From assembly GCF_018882245.1 (NCBI RefSeq), contig NZ_JACVOV010000003.1, positions 200,145 through 264,144 on the forward strand: a DNA stretch of 64,000 nt. The letters are read 5' to 3'. The notes under the pieces were generated by a model, which was not told where the DNA came from, searched no databases, and saw nothing but the letters and a program-made list of their open reading frames with translations. Below, one piece after another: positions 9,055 through 18,462 of this stretch. Source of the stretch: Polynucleobacter sp. AP-Capit-er-40B-B4. GTDB taxonomy: Bacteria > Pseudomonadota > Gammaproteobacteria > Burkholderiales > Burkholderiaceae. Each line of letters starts with the position of its first letter. Positions within the stretch are counted from its first letter, which is position 1. Both the position numbers and the translations under genes were made by a program.

Positions 9055-10170
9055 TTATTTGATGGCTACAGGCACCCTTGGAGCTAAGGCACAGAGTAAT
9101 TCGTAACCAATCGTGTCGCTCATTTTTGCAACGTCATCCACCGGAACTTTGTCACCCCAAAGTTGCACAGCGGTACCAATGTCTGCATTAGGCGCATTAC
9201 GCAAATCAATCGCCAACATGTCCATGGAAACTCTTCCCACCAAAGGACAAATAACTCCTTCTTCGCCATGGGCAACCCAGACGGGGGTGCCGTCTTTAGC
9301 GTGCCTCGGATAACCATCTGCGTAACCACAAGCCACGATACCTACACGCATTGCTTCCGTTGCCTCATAGCGACCACCATAGCCTATGCGATCGCCCTTC
9401 TGGAGATCCTGAATATCAATAATTTCGCTATGTAACTGCATTACCGCTTGTAGATTGGCATGCTCAACATCGGCATGCAATCCTGTTGGTGATGCGCCAT
9501 AAAGCATGATGCCGGGACGAACCCAGTCACCCAATGCATTTCGATGCCACAAAATAGCTGCTGAATTAGCTAGCGAAGTAGAACCCTCTAACCCTTCAAT
9601 GGTTTGGTTAAACAACTCTTGCTGAGCGCCAACAGTCGGAGATTGATCCACTTGGTCCGCATTGGCAAAATGAGTCATGTGGTGCATGTGATATCCAGCA
9701 GCATGCAAGCGGTGAAATGCTGTTCTGTAGGCCTCTGGCTTAAACCCCAAACGGTTCATACCAGTATTCATTTTGAGAAAGACATTAAATGGCTTATGGT
9801 TTTTGGCTTTAAAACGCTCAAGCCACTCCACTTGAGCTTCGCAATGGACAACCAAATCGCAAGCCAATTCCTCTGCAAGGCTGAGCTCATTTTCATGAAA
9901 AAAGCCTTCTAGTAGCAGTATTCGACCCTGCCAACCATGTTGACGAAGCCATGTTGCATCCTGAATATCCAATAGAGCAAAGCCATCTGTAGAAGCAAGC
10001 CCCTTTAAGGCGGCATCAAAGCAATGGCCATAGGCGCGGGCCTTAATAACCGACCAGATCTTGGACTCTGGCGCCAATTCTCGAACTCGGTTTAAATTAT
10101 GCTGAAAGGCGGCAGTATGAATAGAGGCCAAAATTGGTCTATTAATCATGCCGTTAGCTGAATCGCCCAT
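9055..10170 (-). CDS. alr: alanine racemase
   Basis: This PLP enzyme interconverts L- and D-alanine for peptidoglycan. The PLP lysine is in SVIKARAYGH near the N-terminus, and the catalytic tyrosine is expected in RIGYGGRYEA. Other family segments are MNTGMNRLGF, RPGIMLYGASP and GRVSMDMLAIDL. An ATG at 10188 is possible, but a strong Shine-Dalgarno sequence (AAAGGAGGGG at 10176-10185) sits just upstream of ATG 10170, so I start there (371 aa). A further ATG at 10149 aligns with the usual family N-terminus. Divergent from lplT, an arrangement common in betaproteobacteria. Confidence 0.93.
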   Translation of the reverse strand: MGDSANGMINRPILASIHTAAFQHNLNRVRELAPESKIWSVIKARAYGHCFDAALKGLASTDGFALLDIQDATWLRQHGWQGRILLLEGFFHENELSLAEELACDLVVHCEAQVEWLERFKAKNHKPFNVFLKMNTGMNRLGFKPEAYRTAFHRLHAAGYHMHHMTHFANADQVDQSPTVGAQQELFNQTIEGLEGSTSLANSAAILWHRNALGDWVRPGIMLYGASPTGLHADVEHANLQAVMQLHSEIIDIQDLQKGDRIGYGGRYEATEAMRVGIVACGYADGYPRHAKDGTPVWVAHGEEGVICPLVGRVSMDMLAIDLRNAPNADIGTAVQLWGDKVPVDDVAKMSDTIGYELLCALAPRVPVAIK

Positions 10171-10220
10171 AATCACCCCTCCTTTCATGTTTTAATTGTA
10201 GTAATGACTAGATTGTACGA

Positions 10221-11540
10221 ATGAACCGTAGCTTTTACATCATTATGGCGGCGCAATTTTTTTCGTCGCTTGCTGATAATGCTCTCCTGATAGCGGCTAT
10301 TGCCCTCCTGGCCCAGCTCCACGCTCCGGCCTGGATGACCCCTTTGCTCAAATTGTTCTTTGTGCTGTCCTACGTCCTCTTGGCAGCCTTTGTAGGCGCT
10401 TTCGCTGATTCCCGCCCTAAGGGCAACGTCATGTTCATTACGAACACGATTAAGTTTATCGGCTGCGTGGCCATGCTCTTTGGAAGCCACCCTTTGCTCT
10501 CATATGCCATTGTTGGCCTGGGAGCAGCTGCATACTCGCCTGCAAAGTACGGAATTTTGACCGAACTGCTTCCACCAGAAAAATTAGTTGCAGCCAACGG
10601 CTGGATTGAGGGCCTAACAGTTGGGTCCATCATTTTAGGTACGGTATTGGGCGGCGTTCTTATTAGCACCACAGTCTCCCAAAGTCTGCTCGCCTTAGAT
10701 ATGCCGACTTTTGAAACCGGCATTGATACACCGGCTGAATCAGCAATCATGATCATCATGATGATTTATGTTGTTGCAGCACTCATCAACCTAAAGATTC
10801 CGGATACTGGCGCACGCTACGTTTCCCAAAAGACCAATCCAATTGAATTAGTAAAAGATTTCGCTATTTGCTTTAAAACGCTTTGGAATGATCGCCTGGG
10901 TCAAATTTCCTTGGCAGTTACTACTCTATTCTGGGGTGCCGGCGCTACCCTACAATTTATTGTGATCAAGTGGGCGCAAGTAGCCCTCCACATGAATTTG
11001 TCTCAGGGCGCTATTTTGCAAGCGATCTCTGCCGTAGGTGTAGCTGGTGGAGCTGTCTATGCTGCGTGGCGTATACCTCTGCGCAGATCTTTGGATGTTT
11101 TACCTTATGGAATTGCAATGGGTTTAGTTGTCTGCGTAATGGCAGTCTACAACTCCGATTTACTGCCTAACACAAGCATTTTTAGCTTCGGTAAATTTGA
11201 TGTCACTCTCAATTTATTGCCAGCTTATTTCTTATTAATTCTGGTGGGCTGGCTAGCGGGTTACTTTGTAGTGCCAATGAATGCACTGCTGCAACATCGC
11301 GGACATGTACTCATGTCTGCAGGTCACTCCATTGCCGTTCAGAACTTTAATGAAAATATTTCAGTACTGATGATGCTATTGATCTACTCGCTACTCATTT
11401 GGCTAGATGTACCAATTCAAATAGTGATCGTTGGGTTTGGTGTAGCCGTGAGTTTAATTATGTGGCTGGTTATTAAACGTCACGCCAGAAACCAAGCGGA
11501 ATATGACTCCATGCACCTCATCGGCGAACATAAGCACTAA
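10221..11540 (+). CDS. lplT: lysophospholipid transporter LplT (MFS)
   Basis: This 439-residue major-facilitator protein has about 12 predicted membrane segments. The start MNRSFYIIMAAQFFSSLADNAL is the LplT signature, and PAKYGILTELLPPEKLVAANGWIEG lies in the loop after TM4. LplT flips lysophospholipids across the inner membrane for re-acylation. In enterobacteria it is coupled to aas; here it stands alone next to alr. It is somewhat longer than the E. coli protein (about 400 aa), with extra residues in the loop near 150-200. Confidence 0.9.
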   Translation: MNRSFYIIMAAQFFSSLADNALLIAAIALLAQLHAPAWMTPLLKLFFVLSYVLLAAFVGAFADSRPKGNVMFITNTIKFIGCVAMLFGSHPLLSYAIVGLGAAAYSPAKYGILTELLPPEKLVAANGWIEGLTVGSIILGTVLGGVLISTTVSQSLLALDMPTFETGIDTPAESAIMIIMMIYVVAALINLKIPDTGARYVSQKTNPIELVKDFAICFKTLWNDRLGQISLAVTTLFWGAGATLQFIVIKWAQVALHMNLSQGAILQAISAVGVAGGAVYAAWRIPLRRSLDVLPYGIAMGLVVCVMAVYNSDLLPNTSIFSFGKFDVTLNLLPAYFLLILVGWLAGYFVVPMNALLQHRGHVLMSAGHSIAVQNFNENISVLMMLLIYSLLIWLDVPIQIVIVGFGVAVSLIMWLVIKRHARNQAEYDSMHLIGEHKH

Positions 11541-11559
11541 GCTTATCCTCCGGAAGTCT

Positions 11560-12081
11560 TTAGATGTTTTGCAGCACCGAGCGAGCCATCAATAAATCCT
11601 GCCAAAGCATAGCCTTCTCTTTTGGCTTTGTGAGTACTTGATTTAACTCAAAAGAAGCAATCACCGGAATCTCTTCTTCGTTGCCCGTATTTAAAGCAAG
11701 AACCGTTTCGCGCAACTGCGGCAGCGGATCTCTTTCCCCGGTTATCTTTTGAGCAACTGGCCCACCAAATGCAATCGCAACTACTGGTGAATCGGGGTTT
11801 GTTAATTGGCCCAGGTTCTCTGATGGATTCTTCCAGGACCACTCATTCTTAGCTAGACCAAGCACCCTGATGAGATTTTGAAACAAAATTTTGGCATCGC
11901 CCTGTGGTTCGTTTCCAAAAAACCACCACATACCATTGCTCGCTCTTGGGGAGGTTTGCGTCTCTTGTGGAACGGCTCGAGAACTTACTGCAACAGATGT
12001 TTCAGGATGTGCTTGAATTGCATCCCGAGATGTCCACTCGGTGATGCCCATTTCCTTTAAGAAGGTTGAATTGTTGCTCAT
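11560..12081 (-). CDS. DNA polymerase III psi-like / degenerate uracil-DNA-glycosylase-like protein
   Basis: This 173-residue protein follows rimI with a 4-bp overlap. The N-terminus FLKEMGITEWTSRD resembles the start of the clamp-loader psi subunit HolD (LQQLGITQWSLR in E. coli), and near the C-terminus KAMLWQDLL resembles ARAALWQQI. In E. coli holD also neighbours rimI. The middle (WWFFGNEP, ILFQNLIRVLGL, and PVIASFELNQVL where family-4 glycosylases have a HPAYLL-type motif) recalls family-4 uracil-DNA glycosylases. The protein has no cysteine, so it cannot bind their 4Fe-4S cluster, and the His-Pro pair is absent. I favour a non-catalytic, psi-like role; this is inference from short matches. 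Confidence 0.5.
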   Translation of the reverse strand: MSNNSTFLKEMGITEWTSRDAIQAHPETSVAVSSRAVPQETQTSPRASNGMWWFFGNEPQGDAKILFQNLIRVLGLAKNEWSWKNPSENLGQLTNPDSPVVAIAFGGPVAQKITGERDPLPQLRETVLALNTGNEEEIPVIASFELNQVLTKPKEKAMLWQDLLMARSVLQNI

Positions 12082-12608
12082 GCCTCTAGCTTAATCGATT
12101 TAGCCAATACAAGAGCGTCTTCTCGTCCACCAGTTTCTGGGCTTGCAGGGTAATAATTTTTACGAATACCAATTTGCTCGTAACCCAATTTTTGGTACAG
12201 GGCTAAAGCTGCTGTATTCGTTGGTCTTACCTCCAAGATGATTCTCGGCATCTTTTGCTGGAAAGCCACGCCCTCTATAGCTGCCATCATTCTTTGCCCT
12301 AGTCCCAGCTTGCGTAAATGAGGTGAAACGGTGATGTTGAGGAGATGTAATTCATCAACAGCAGGAAACAAGATGCAATAGGCCCAAAGCACCGCTGGAT
12401 CCAAATAGGACCCCTTTACCATTTGATCTTCTTGTGGCCGAATGCAATAAGCCCAATGGCCTGCCGCCAATGAATCTGAAAAGTTGCCTTTTGTCCAAGG
12501 ATGAATATGGGAAACAGATTCAATCTTCAAGACATCGTCTAAGTCAGCTTGCTGCATCGGCAAGAAGGAAAGTTCTGCAGCGCCTTCTGCTGTTTTGTGA
12601 TCCGACAT
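12078..12608 (-). CDS. rimI: ribosomal-protein-alanine N-acetyltransferase
   Basis: This 176-residue GNAT acetyltransferase is predicted to acetylate the N-terminal alanine of ribosomal protein S18. The acetyl-CoA site is in LHLLNITVSPHLRKLGLGQRMM, and ILEVRPTNTAALALYQKLGYEQIGIRK-like segments (NTAALALYQKLGYEQIG) are typical of RimI. It overlaps tsaB by 1 nt and the downstream psi-like gene by 4 nt, forming a tight three-gene operon. Confidence 0.92.
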   Translation of the reverse strand: MSDHKTAEGAAELSFLPMQQADLDDVLKIESVSHIHPWTKGNFSDSLAAGHWAYCIRPQEDQMVKGSYLDPAVLWAYCILFPAVDELHLLNITVSPHLRKLGLGQRMMAAIEGVAFQQKMPRIILEVRPTNTAALALYQKLGYEQIGIRKNYYPASPETGGREDALVLAKSIKLEA

Positions 12609-13312
12609 TACCTCTTGCCCTCTTCCCGTTCGGCAGTAGTAAATGCCACTTTATCTCGCACATACAGGGGCTCTAGTTGTCGAACTTCGCAATGTACCCC
12701 GTCTTGTAGGGACTGCTGTGCACATTTCAAAATACCCAATGCGGAAATGGAGATATCTGGATCGATTGGACCTGTGAATTGCGGTAAGCGTTGGCTATAG
12801 GCATTTAAAGCACTACCAGCAAGTAATTGCATGTCTTCTAAATTGAGATCTTCTGGCTTGGTCAGGTGAATATCGCCAATGCGACTTGGCAAGCACCCCT
12901 CTTGAATGTCGTAAGAAGCCCAATAGACCTCTTCCATCCGAGCATCAATTGCAATCATCAATCGCTGAGGTTGGGAGGATTTGAATACTTCTGAATCTAA
13001 AAGTTGGGCAGCGATGGCATCAAGGCTACATACCGGCACAACCGGAATGTTTTGCGAAACAGCCAAGCCCTGTACTGCGGCCACACCTAAACGTACACCA
13101 GTAAACGCACCAGGACCGTTACCTACAGCAATCGCATCAAGGTCTTCCAGGGAAGCTTTTGCATCGCTTAAGAGCGACTCAATCCATGGCAATAGCAATT
13201 GGCTAGCGCCAGCTGTGACAGCTTCATGCCTGAATTGCACTGCCTGACCTTCTAACGATAAAGCCACCGAACACCATGCTGAAGAGGTGTCGATGGCTAA
13301 TATATTTGCCAA
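12608..13312 (-). CDS. tsaB: tRNA threonylcarbamoyladenosine biosynthesis protein TsaB
   Basis: This 234-residue ASKHA-fold protein partners TsaD and TsaE in making t6A37 of tRNAs that read ANN codons. The N-terminus ILAIDTSSAWCSVAL and the segment AIAVGNGPGAFTGVRLGVA are diagnostic. It is the first gene of tsaB-rimI-psi-like and lies 33 bp after the methylmalonyl-CoA epimerase-like gene. Confidence 0.93.
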   Translation of the reverse strand: MANILAIDTSSAWCSVALSLEGQAVQFRHEAVTAGASQLLLPWIESLLSDAKASLEDLDAIAVGNGPGAFTGVRLGVAAVQGLAVSQNIPVVPVCSLDAIAAQLLDSEVFKSSQPQRLMIAIDARMEEVYWASYDIQEGCLPSRIGDIHLTKPEDLNLEDMQLLAGSALNAYSQRLPQFTGPIDPDISISALGILKCAQQSLQDGVHCEVRQLEPLYVRDKVAFTTAEREEGKR

Positions 13313-13345
13313 TTTAAATCCCGTTAATTTGCTTACCAGTCCAAA

Positions 13346-13822
13346 TTATGTACTTAATCCTGCAATAACTTCTGGAGGAGCCTGAACTAGCTCAATAAGC
13401 ACACCTTCACCACCAATTGGAAACTCGTCATTTCCTTTTGGGTGCACAAAGGTAATGTCATAGCCCGCTGCACCCTTGCGAATGCCACCAGGCGCAAAAC
13501 GTAGGCCATTCGCGGTAAGCCACTCAACCGCTTTAGGCAGGTCATCCACCCACAAACCAATGTGATTTAGGGGTGTTTGATGAACTGCTGGCTTCTTTTC
13601 AATATCGAATGGCTGCATGAGGTCAACTTCAATCTCATGCGCACCCTTACCGATTGCACAGATATCTTCATCCACGTTTTCGCGTTCAGAAACAAAAGTG
13701 CTCTTGTATTCGAAGCCCAGCATATCAACCCATAATTTCTTGAGTCGATCTTTATTTTCACCGCCAATAGCGATTTGCTGAATGCCTAGAATTTTGAATG
13801 GCTTAGCGCTCATAGTCATCAA
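13346..13822 (-). CDS. VOC-family protein, probable methylmalonyl-CoA epimerase
   Basis: This 158-residue vicinal-oxygen-chelate protein has two beta-alpha-beta-beta-beta modules. Candidate metal ligands are in IQQIAIGG (Gln replaces His), [10 protein letters not shown] (His) and [10 protein letters not shown] (Glu). It is the last gene of the pccA-pccB-meaB-mutB operon, 5 bp after pccA, so epimerisation of (S)- to (R)-methylmalonyl-CoA is the natural role: without it the mutase product chain is incomplete. A lactoylglutathione-lyase-like function is the alternative, less likely in this context. Confidence 0.75.
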   Translation of the reverse strand: MMTMSAKPFKILGIQQIAIGGENKDRLKKLWVDMLGFEYKSTFVSERENVDEDICAIGKGAHEIEVDLMQPFDIEKKPAVHQTPLNHIGLWVDDLPKAVEWLTANGLRFAPGGIRKGAAGYDITFVHPKGNDEFPIGGEGVLIELVQAPPEVIAGLST

Positions 13823-13827
13823 CCTTA

Positions 13828-15864
13828 TTATTCGAAGCGAATGATCAACTGATCAACCGCTAAGCTATCACCCTCTTTAGCGCAAATTTCGGCAACCACA
13901 CCATCTTGAATAGCCGATAGCGTGTTTTCCATTTTCATCGCTTCGATGGAGGCTAATTTTTGACCAGCAGTAACGGCCTCACCCACTTTGACGGCAATCT
14001 TCGTTAATAGCCCTGGCATTGGAGACATCACCAACTTGGAAGTATCTGGCGGTAACTTGACTGGCATGCGACGCTGGAGCTCAGCACCTAATGGACTTAG
14101 CACCATACACTCGTAATGAACGCCATCGAGAACCAACACATAACGCACGCCACGACGTTCAACTTGCGCAGTGATTTTGTGAGTACCGTTAATGGTTGCG
14201 TGCAGACAAATTTGACCTGGACGCCATTCACTTACGATGTCATAACGGCTTACACCATCGGCATCTTCGATGTAGACGGAATAAACACCGTCCTTGAGCT
14301 CAACCCGAATAGGTACCTCATACGGGTCATTCATAGATCCCGCCTTTTTGCCGGTAACAACCACAAATTTCTTACCAATAATCATTTCATGACCGGCTAA
14401 CTGACCATCGATCATTTGAATGTGCTGAAGATAGCGATAGCGCATAAATGCTGCCAATGCAGCTAAGCGCTTAGGATCTGCAGGCTGTACTGAATCTTTC
14501 TTAAAGCCCTCAGGATACTCTTCTGCAATAAAGCCGGTTGTGAAGTCACCATTTACAAAGCGTGGATGCTGCAATAAAGCAGCCTGAAAAGGAATATTTG
14601 AATGTATTCCGCGAATAACGAAATCATTCAGTGCAGCACGCATTTTTTCAATAGCCTCTGTACGATCCTTGCCATGAACGATCAACTTAGCGATCATGGA
14701 ATCGTAGTACATCGGAATCTCACCGCCTTCATAAACACCCGTATCAACACGAACGCCATTAACTGACTCTGGTGGACGGTATTTCACGAGGCGGCCTGTT
14801 GATGGCAAGAAGTTACGGAATGGGTCGTCGGCATTAATACGGCACTCCATGGACCAACCGTCAAGCTTCACATCTTCCTGTTTAAAGGCCAGCTTCTCAC
14901 CAGCAGCAACACGAATCATTTGCTCAACTAAATCAAGACCAGTGATGCTTTCAGTAACAGGATGCTCAACTTGCAAGCGGGTATTCATTTCGAGGAAGTA
15001 GAAAGACTTATCCTTACCAACTACGAACTCCACGGTACCTGCGGACTGGTAATTAACGGCTTTAGCTAACGCAACCGCCTGCTCACCCATCGCTTTACGA
15101 GTAGCTGGATCGATAAAAGGAGATGGCGCTTCTTCAATCACCTTTTGATGACGACGTTGGATTGAGCAATCGCGCTCATTGAGGTAAACCACGTTGCCAT
15201 GAGAGTCGCCCAAAACCTGAATCTCAATATGGCGTGGGCCTTCTACAAATTTCTCAATGAAGATACGGTCATCACCGAAGCTATTCATCGCCTCTGTTTT
15301 ACAGGCAGCAAAACCTTCGGCGGCCTCTTTGTCATTAAAAGCAACGCGTAGACCTTTGCCGCCACCACCTGCAGAAGCTTTGATCATGACCGGATACCCT
15401 ATGCCTTGGGCAATCTTCACCGCCTCTTCAGTAGTATCAATTGCTTCGTTGTAACCAGGAATGGTATTGACCTTGGCATCTAGAGCAAGTTTCTTAGAGG
15501 CAATTTTATCGCCCATTGCTGCGATAGATTGATGTTTAGGGCCGATAAATACAATGCCCTCTTCCTCACAACGCTTAGCAAACTGCTCGTTCTCTGATAG
15601 GAAGCCGTAGCCAGGATGCACTGCTTCAGCGCCAGTATCTTTACAAGCCTGGATAATGCGATCCATCACCAAATAGGATTCACGTGAGGGAGCTGGTCCG
15701 ATGCATACTGCCTCATCAGCCAACTGAACATGACGTGCCTCTTTATCTGCTTCCGAATAGACAGCAACAGTCTTAATGCCCATCTTTTTGGCGGTGGCCA
15801 TGACACGGCAAGCAATCTCGCCGCGGTTAGCAATCAATATTTTCTTAAACATTTTCGTAGTCAT
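13828..15864 (-). CDS. pccA: propionyl-CoA carboxylase, biotin carboxylase/BCCP subunit
   Basis: This 678-residue subunit carboxylates its own biotin with ATP and bicarbonate. Order: N-terminal Rossmann-like domain ([13 protein letters not shown]), ATP-grasp ([27 protein letters not shown]), a biotin-carboxylase C-terminal domain, a linker/BT region, and a biotinyl domain with EAMKMEN near the C-terminus (biotinyl lysine K644). Length and the propionate context point to propionyl-CoA rather than acetyl-CoA or methylcrotonyl-CoA as substrate. It partners pccB just upstream. Confidence 0.93.
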   Translation of the reverse strand: MTTKMFKKILIANRGEIACRVMATAKKMGIKTVAVYSEADKEARHVQLADEAVCIGPAPSRESYLVMDRIIQACKDTGAEAVHPGYGFLSENEQFAKRCEEEGIVFIGPKHQSIAAMGDKIASKKLALDAKVNTIPGYNEAIDTTEEAVKIAQGIGYPVMIKASAGGGGKGLRVAFNDKEAAEGFAACKTEAMNSFGDDRIFIEKFVEGPRHIEIQVLGDSHGNVVYLNERDCSIQRRHQKVIEEAPSPFIDPATRKAMGEQAVALAKAVNYQSAGTVEFVVGKDKSFYFLEMNTRLQVEHPVTESITGLDLVEQMIRVAAGEKLAFKQEDVKLDGWSMECRINADDPFRNFLPSTGRLVKYRPPESVNGVRVDTGVYEGGEIPMYYDSMIAKLIVHGKDRTEAIEKMRAALNDFVIRGIHSNIPFQAALLQHPRFVNGDFTTGFIAEEYPEGFKKDSVQPADPKRLAALAAFMRYRYLQHIQMIDGQLAGHEMIIGKKFVVVTGKKAGSMNDPYEVPIRVELKDGVYSVYIEDADGVSRYDIVSEWRPGQICLHATINGTHKITAQVERRGVRYVLVLDGVHYECMVLSPLGAELQRRMPVKLPPDTSKLVMSPMPGLLTKIAVKVGEAVTAGQKLASIEAMKMENTLSAIQDGVVAEICAKEGDSLAVDQLIIRFE

Positions 15865-15879
15865 AATTTGTCAGCGCCT

Positions 15880-17412
15880 TTACAGAGGAATATTGCCGTG
15901 TTTACGCGCAGGATTCTTCAAGTCTTTGTCTTTAAGCATTGCTAGTGAACGAGCAATACGTTTGCGGGTTTCGTGAGGAAGGATGACGTCATCAATGTAG
16001 CCACGACGTCCAGCCACAAATGGGTTTGCAAACTTAGATTTGTACTCAGCTTCACGAGCTGTAATTTTTTCTGGATCGGATTTCTCTTCACGGAAAATAA
16101 TTTCAACAGCGCCTTTAGGGCCCATCACAGCAATCTCAGCTGAAGGCCAAGCGAAGTTCACGTCACCACGTAAATGCTTGGAAGCCATCACGTCATAAGC
16201 GCCACCGTAGGCCTTACGTGTAATTAATGTTACTTTAGGCACCGTGCAATCTGCGTACGCATAGAGTAATTTCGCGCCATGCTTAATGATACCGCCGTAT
16301 TCTTGGGCGGTTCCTGGCATAAAGCCTGGAACGTCAACCAATGTAACCACTGGAATATTAAAAGCATCGCAGAAACGTACAAAACGCGCTGCTTTAATGG
16401 AAGCTTTGATATCTAAACAGCCAGCCAATACCAAAGGCTGGTTTGCGACAATACCAATTGAGCGACCTTCAATGCGGGCAAAGCCAATCACGATATTTTT
16501 TGCGTAGTCAGGCTGCAATTCAAAGAACTCGCCATCGTCAACGATCTTCTCAATCAACTCTTTCATATCGTAAGGTTGATTTGGGTTCGATGGCACCAAT
16601 GTATCTAAAGAGAAATCTGGCTCTTCGGTGCGATTAGCACCCTTAATCAAAGGCGGCTTCTCACGGTTAGAGAGCGGCAAGTAATTGAAGAAGCGACGCA
16701 ACATCATGATTGCATCGACATCATTGTCAAATGCTAGATCGCATACGCCTGAAACTGTTGAGTGAGTTACAGCACCACCCAATTCTTCGGCAGTGACATC
16801 TTCATGAGTAACAGTCTTAACCACTTCAGGACCAGTCACGAACATGTATGAGCTATCTTTAACCATGAAAATGAAGTCGGTCAGGGCTGGAGAGTAAACC
16901 GCGCCACCCGCTGATGGACCCATGATCAAGGAAATCTGTGGAATCACGCCAGACGCAGTAACGTTGCGCTGGAAAATTTCAGCATAGCCGCCAAGAGATG
17001 CAACACCCTCTTGAATACGTGCACCACCAGAGTCATTCAAACCTATAACAGGCGCTCCGACTTTAAGGGCTTGATCCATGATCTTGCAGATTTTTTCAGC
17101 GTGAGCTTCAGACAGGGAACCACCAAGCACAGTGAAGTCTTGTGAGAACACAAATACCAAACGTCCGTTAATCATTCCATAGCCGGTAACAACGCCATCG
17201 CCAGGAACGGTTTGATCACCCATGCCAAAATCATGGCAACGGTGCTCAACAAACATATCCCACTCTTCGAATGTGCCGGCATCTAGCAAGAGTTCAATAC
17301 GCTCACGCGCAGTTAACTTGCCTTTTGCATGTTGAGCCTGAATACGCTTTTGCCCGCCACCCAATCGGGCAAGCTCACGCTTGGCTTCCAGTTGTTGAAT
17401 GATTTCCTTCAT
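15880..17412 (-). CDS. pccB: propionyl-CoA carboxylase, carboxyltransferase subunit
   Basis: This subunit transfers the carboxyl group from biotin to propionyl-CoA giving (S)-methylmalonyl-CoA. Two crotonase-like halves are visible, with [12 protein letters not shown] and [11 protein letters not shown] in the first and [26 protein letters not shown] in the second (motif pieces DVPGFMPG and GGIIKHG). The longest frame starts at 17436 inside meaB, but AAGGAG lies 6 nt before ATG 17412, giving 510 aa, the usual PccB length, so I use that start. The gap to meaB is then 10 nt. Confidence 0.94.
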   Translation of the reverse strand: MKEIIQQLEAKRELARLGGGQKRIQAQHAKGKLTARERIELLLDAGTFEEWDMFVEHRCHDFGMGDQTVPGDGVVTGYGMINGRLVFVFSQDFTVLGGSLSEAHAEKICKIMDQALKVGAPVIGLNDSGGARIQEGVASLGGYAEIFQRNVTASGVIPQISLIMGPSAGGAVYSPALTDFIFMVKDSSYMFVTGPEVVKTVTHEDVTAEELGGAVTHSTVSGVCDLAFDNDVDAIMMLRRFFNYLPLSNREKPPLIKGANRTEEPDFSLDTLVPSNPNQPYDMKELIEKIVDDGEFFELQPDYAKNIVIGFARIEGRSIGIVANQPLVLAGCLDIKASIKAARFVRFCDAFNIPVVTLVDVPGFMPGTAQEYGGIIKHGAKLLYAYADCTVPKVTLITRKAYGGAYDVMASKHLRGDVNFAWPSAEIAVMGPKGAVEIIFREEKSDPEKITAREAEYKSKFANPFVAGRRGYIDDVILPHETRKRIARSLAMLKDKDLKNPARKHGNIPL

Positions 17413-17422
17413 TTCCTGCTCC

Positions 17423-18448
17423 TTAGAAAAATTCATGCCCCATGGACTCCAGTAGCCGTCTTGCGGCTACAGAAGCTGCCATAGTTCCTTGATTTACTTG
17501 TGCAACCAAACTTGGTAGAAGTTTTTGCACTGCTTCATTGCTACGAAATGCGTTTTTGAGTCCAGCATCGATGCGATCCCACATCCATGCACCTGCCTGT
17601 TGTTTACGACGCGATTCAAATTTACCGTTCGCCTTTTGCAGTTTTTCAAAATGGGAAACTTTGTCCCAAAGCTCTGGCACGCCTTTGCCCTCGAGGGCGC
17701 TCAAAGTCATCACTTGCGGATGCCAAAATTCTTTATCGTGTGATGCGTGATCAGGGTTGCCCTGGAATCCCAACAGACGCAATGAACTCGTGATAAATAG
17801 TTGAGCACGCATTGCAGCATCTGGATCGATATCCACTTTATTAATCACAATCAGGTCGGCGATTTCCATCACGCCTTTTTTAATTGCCTGAAGATCATCG
17901 CCAGCATTAGGTAATTGCAATAACAAGAACATATCGGTCATGCCGGCAACCGCGATTTCACTCTGCCCTACGCCAACCGTCTCAACAATGATGACGTCAA
18001 AGCCTGCGGCTTCAGCAACTAACATGGCTTCACGTGTCTTCTCGGCTACACCACCCAAAGTACAAGATGATGGACTTGGACGAATAAAAGCATTCTCCAG
18101 AACGGATAAGCGCTCCATACGAGTCTTATCGCCCAATATTGAACCCCCAGAAATACTGGAAGAAGGATCGATTGCTAAGACGGCAACTCGATGACCCTTT
18201 TCGATCAGGTAAAGACCCAAAGATTCAATTAAGGTCGACTTGCCTACTCCTGGAACGCCTGAGATACCGAGGCGGAATGATTTGCCTGTTTTAGGCAACA
18301 AAGAATTAAGTACGTCATCAGCACGATGACGGTGATCTAGGCGTGTTGACTCAAGCAAAGTAATGATCTTCGCCAGCGCGCGACGCTGTTTAAGCGATGG
18401 CGCACCAGTGAGATCATTCACCAGAGCCTGATCAGCAGCTTCGAGCAT
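17423..18448 (-). CDS. meaB: methylmalonyl-CoA mutase-associated GTPase MeaB
   Basis: This 341-residue G3E-family GTPase protects and reactivates adenosylcobalamin-dependent methylmalonyl-CoA mutase. Visible motifs are Walker A ([12 protein letters not shown]), the Mg site ([17 protein letters not shown]), the Walker B-type segment [10 protein letters not shown] and the guanine motif NKVD. It lies between mutB and pccB on the same strand with 14-nt spacing to mutB, the standard neighbourhood for MeaB. Confidence 0.94.
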   Translation of the reverse strand: MLEAADQALVNDLTGAPSLKQRRALAKIITLLESTRLDHRHRADDVLNSLLPKTGKSFRLGISGVPGVGKSTLIESLGLYLIEKGHRVAVLAIDPSSSISGGSILGDKTRMERLSVLENAFIRPSPSSCTLGGVAEKTREAMLVAEAAGFDVIIVETVGVGQSEIAVAGMTDMFLLLQLPNAGDDLQAIKKGVMEIADLIVINKVDIDPDAAMRAQLFITSSLRLLGFQGNPDHASHDKEFWHPQVMTLSALEGKGVPELWDKVSHFEKLQKANGKFESRRKQQAGAWMWDRIDAGLKNAFRSNEAVQKLLPSLVAQVNQGTMAASVAARRLLESMGHEFF

Positions 18449-18462
18449 GCCTATGATCCGTA

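Noticed and set aside
10185..10490. 101-residue minus-strand frame upstream of alr
   Set aside because: It is antisense to the conserved N-terminus of LplT and ends at the alr start; no protein-like pattern.
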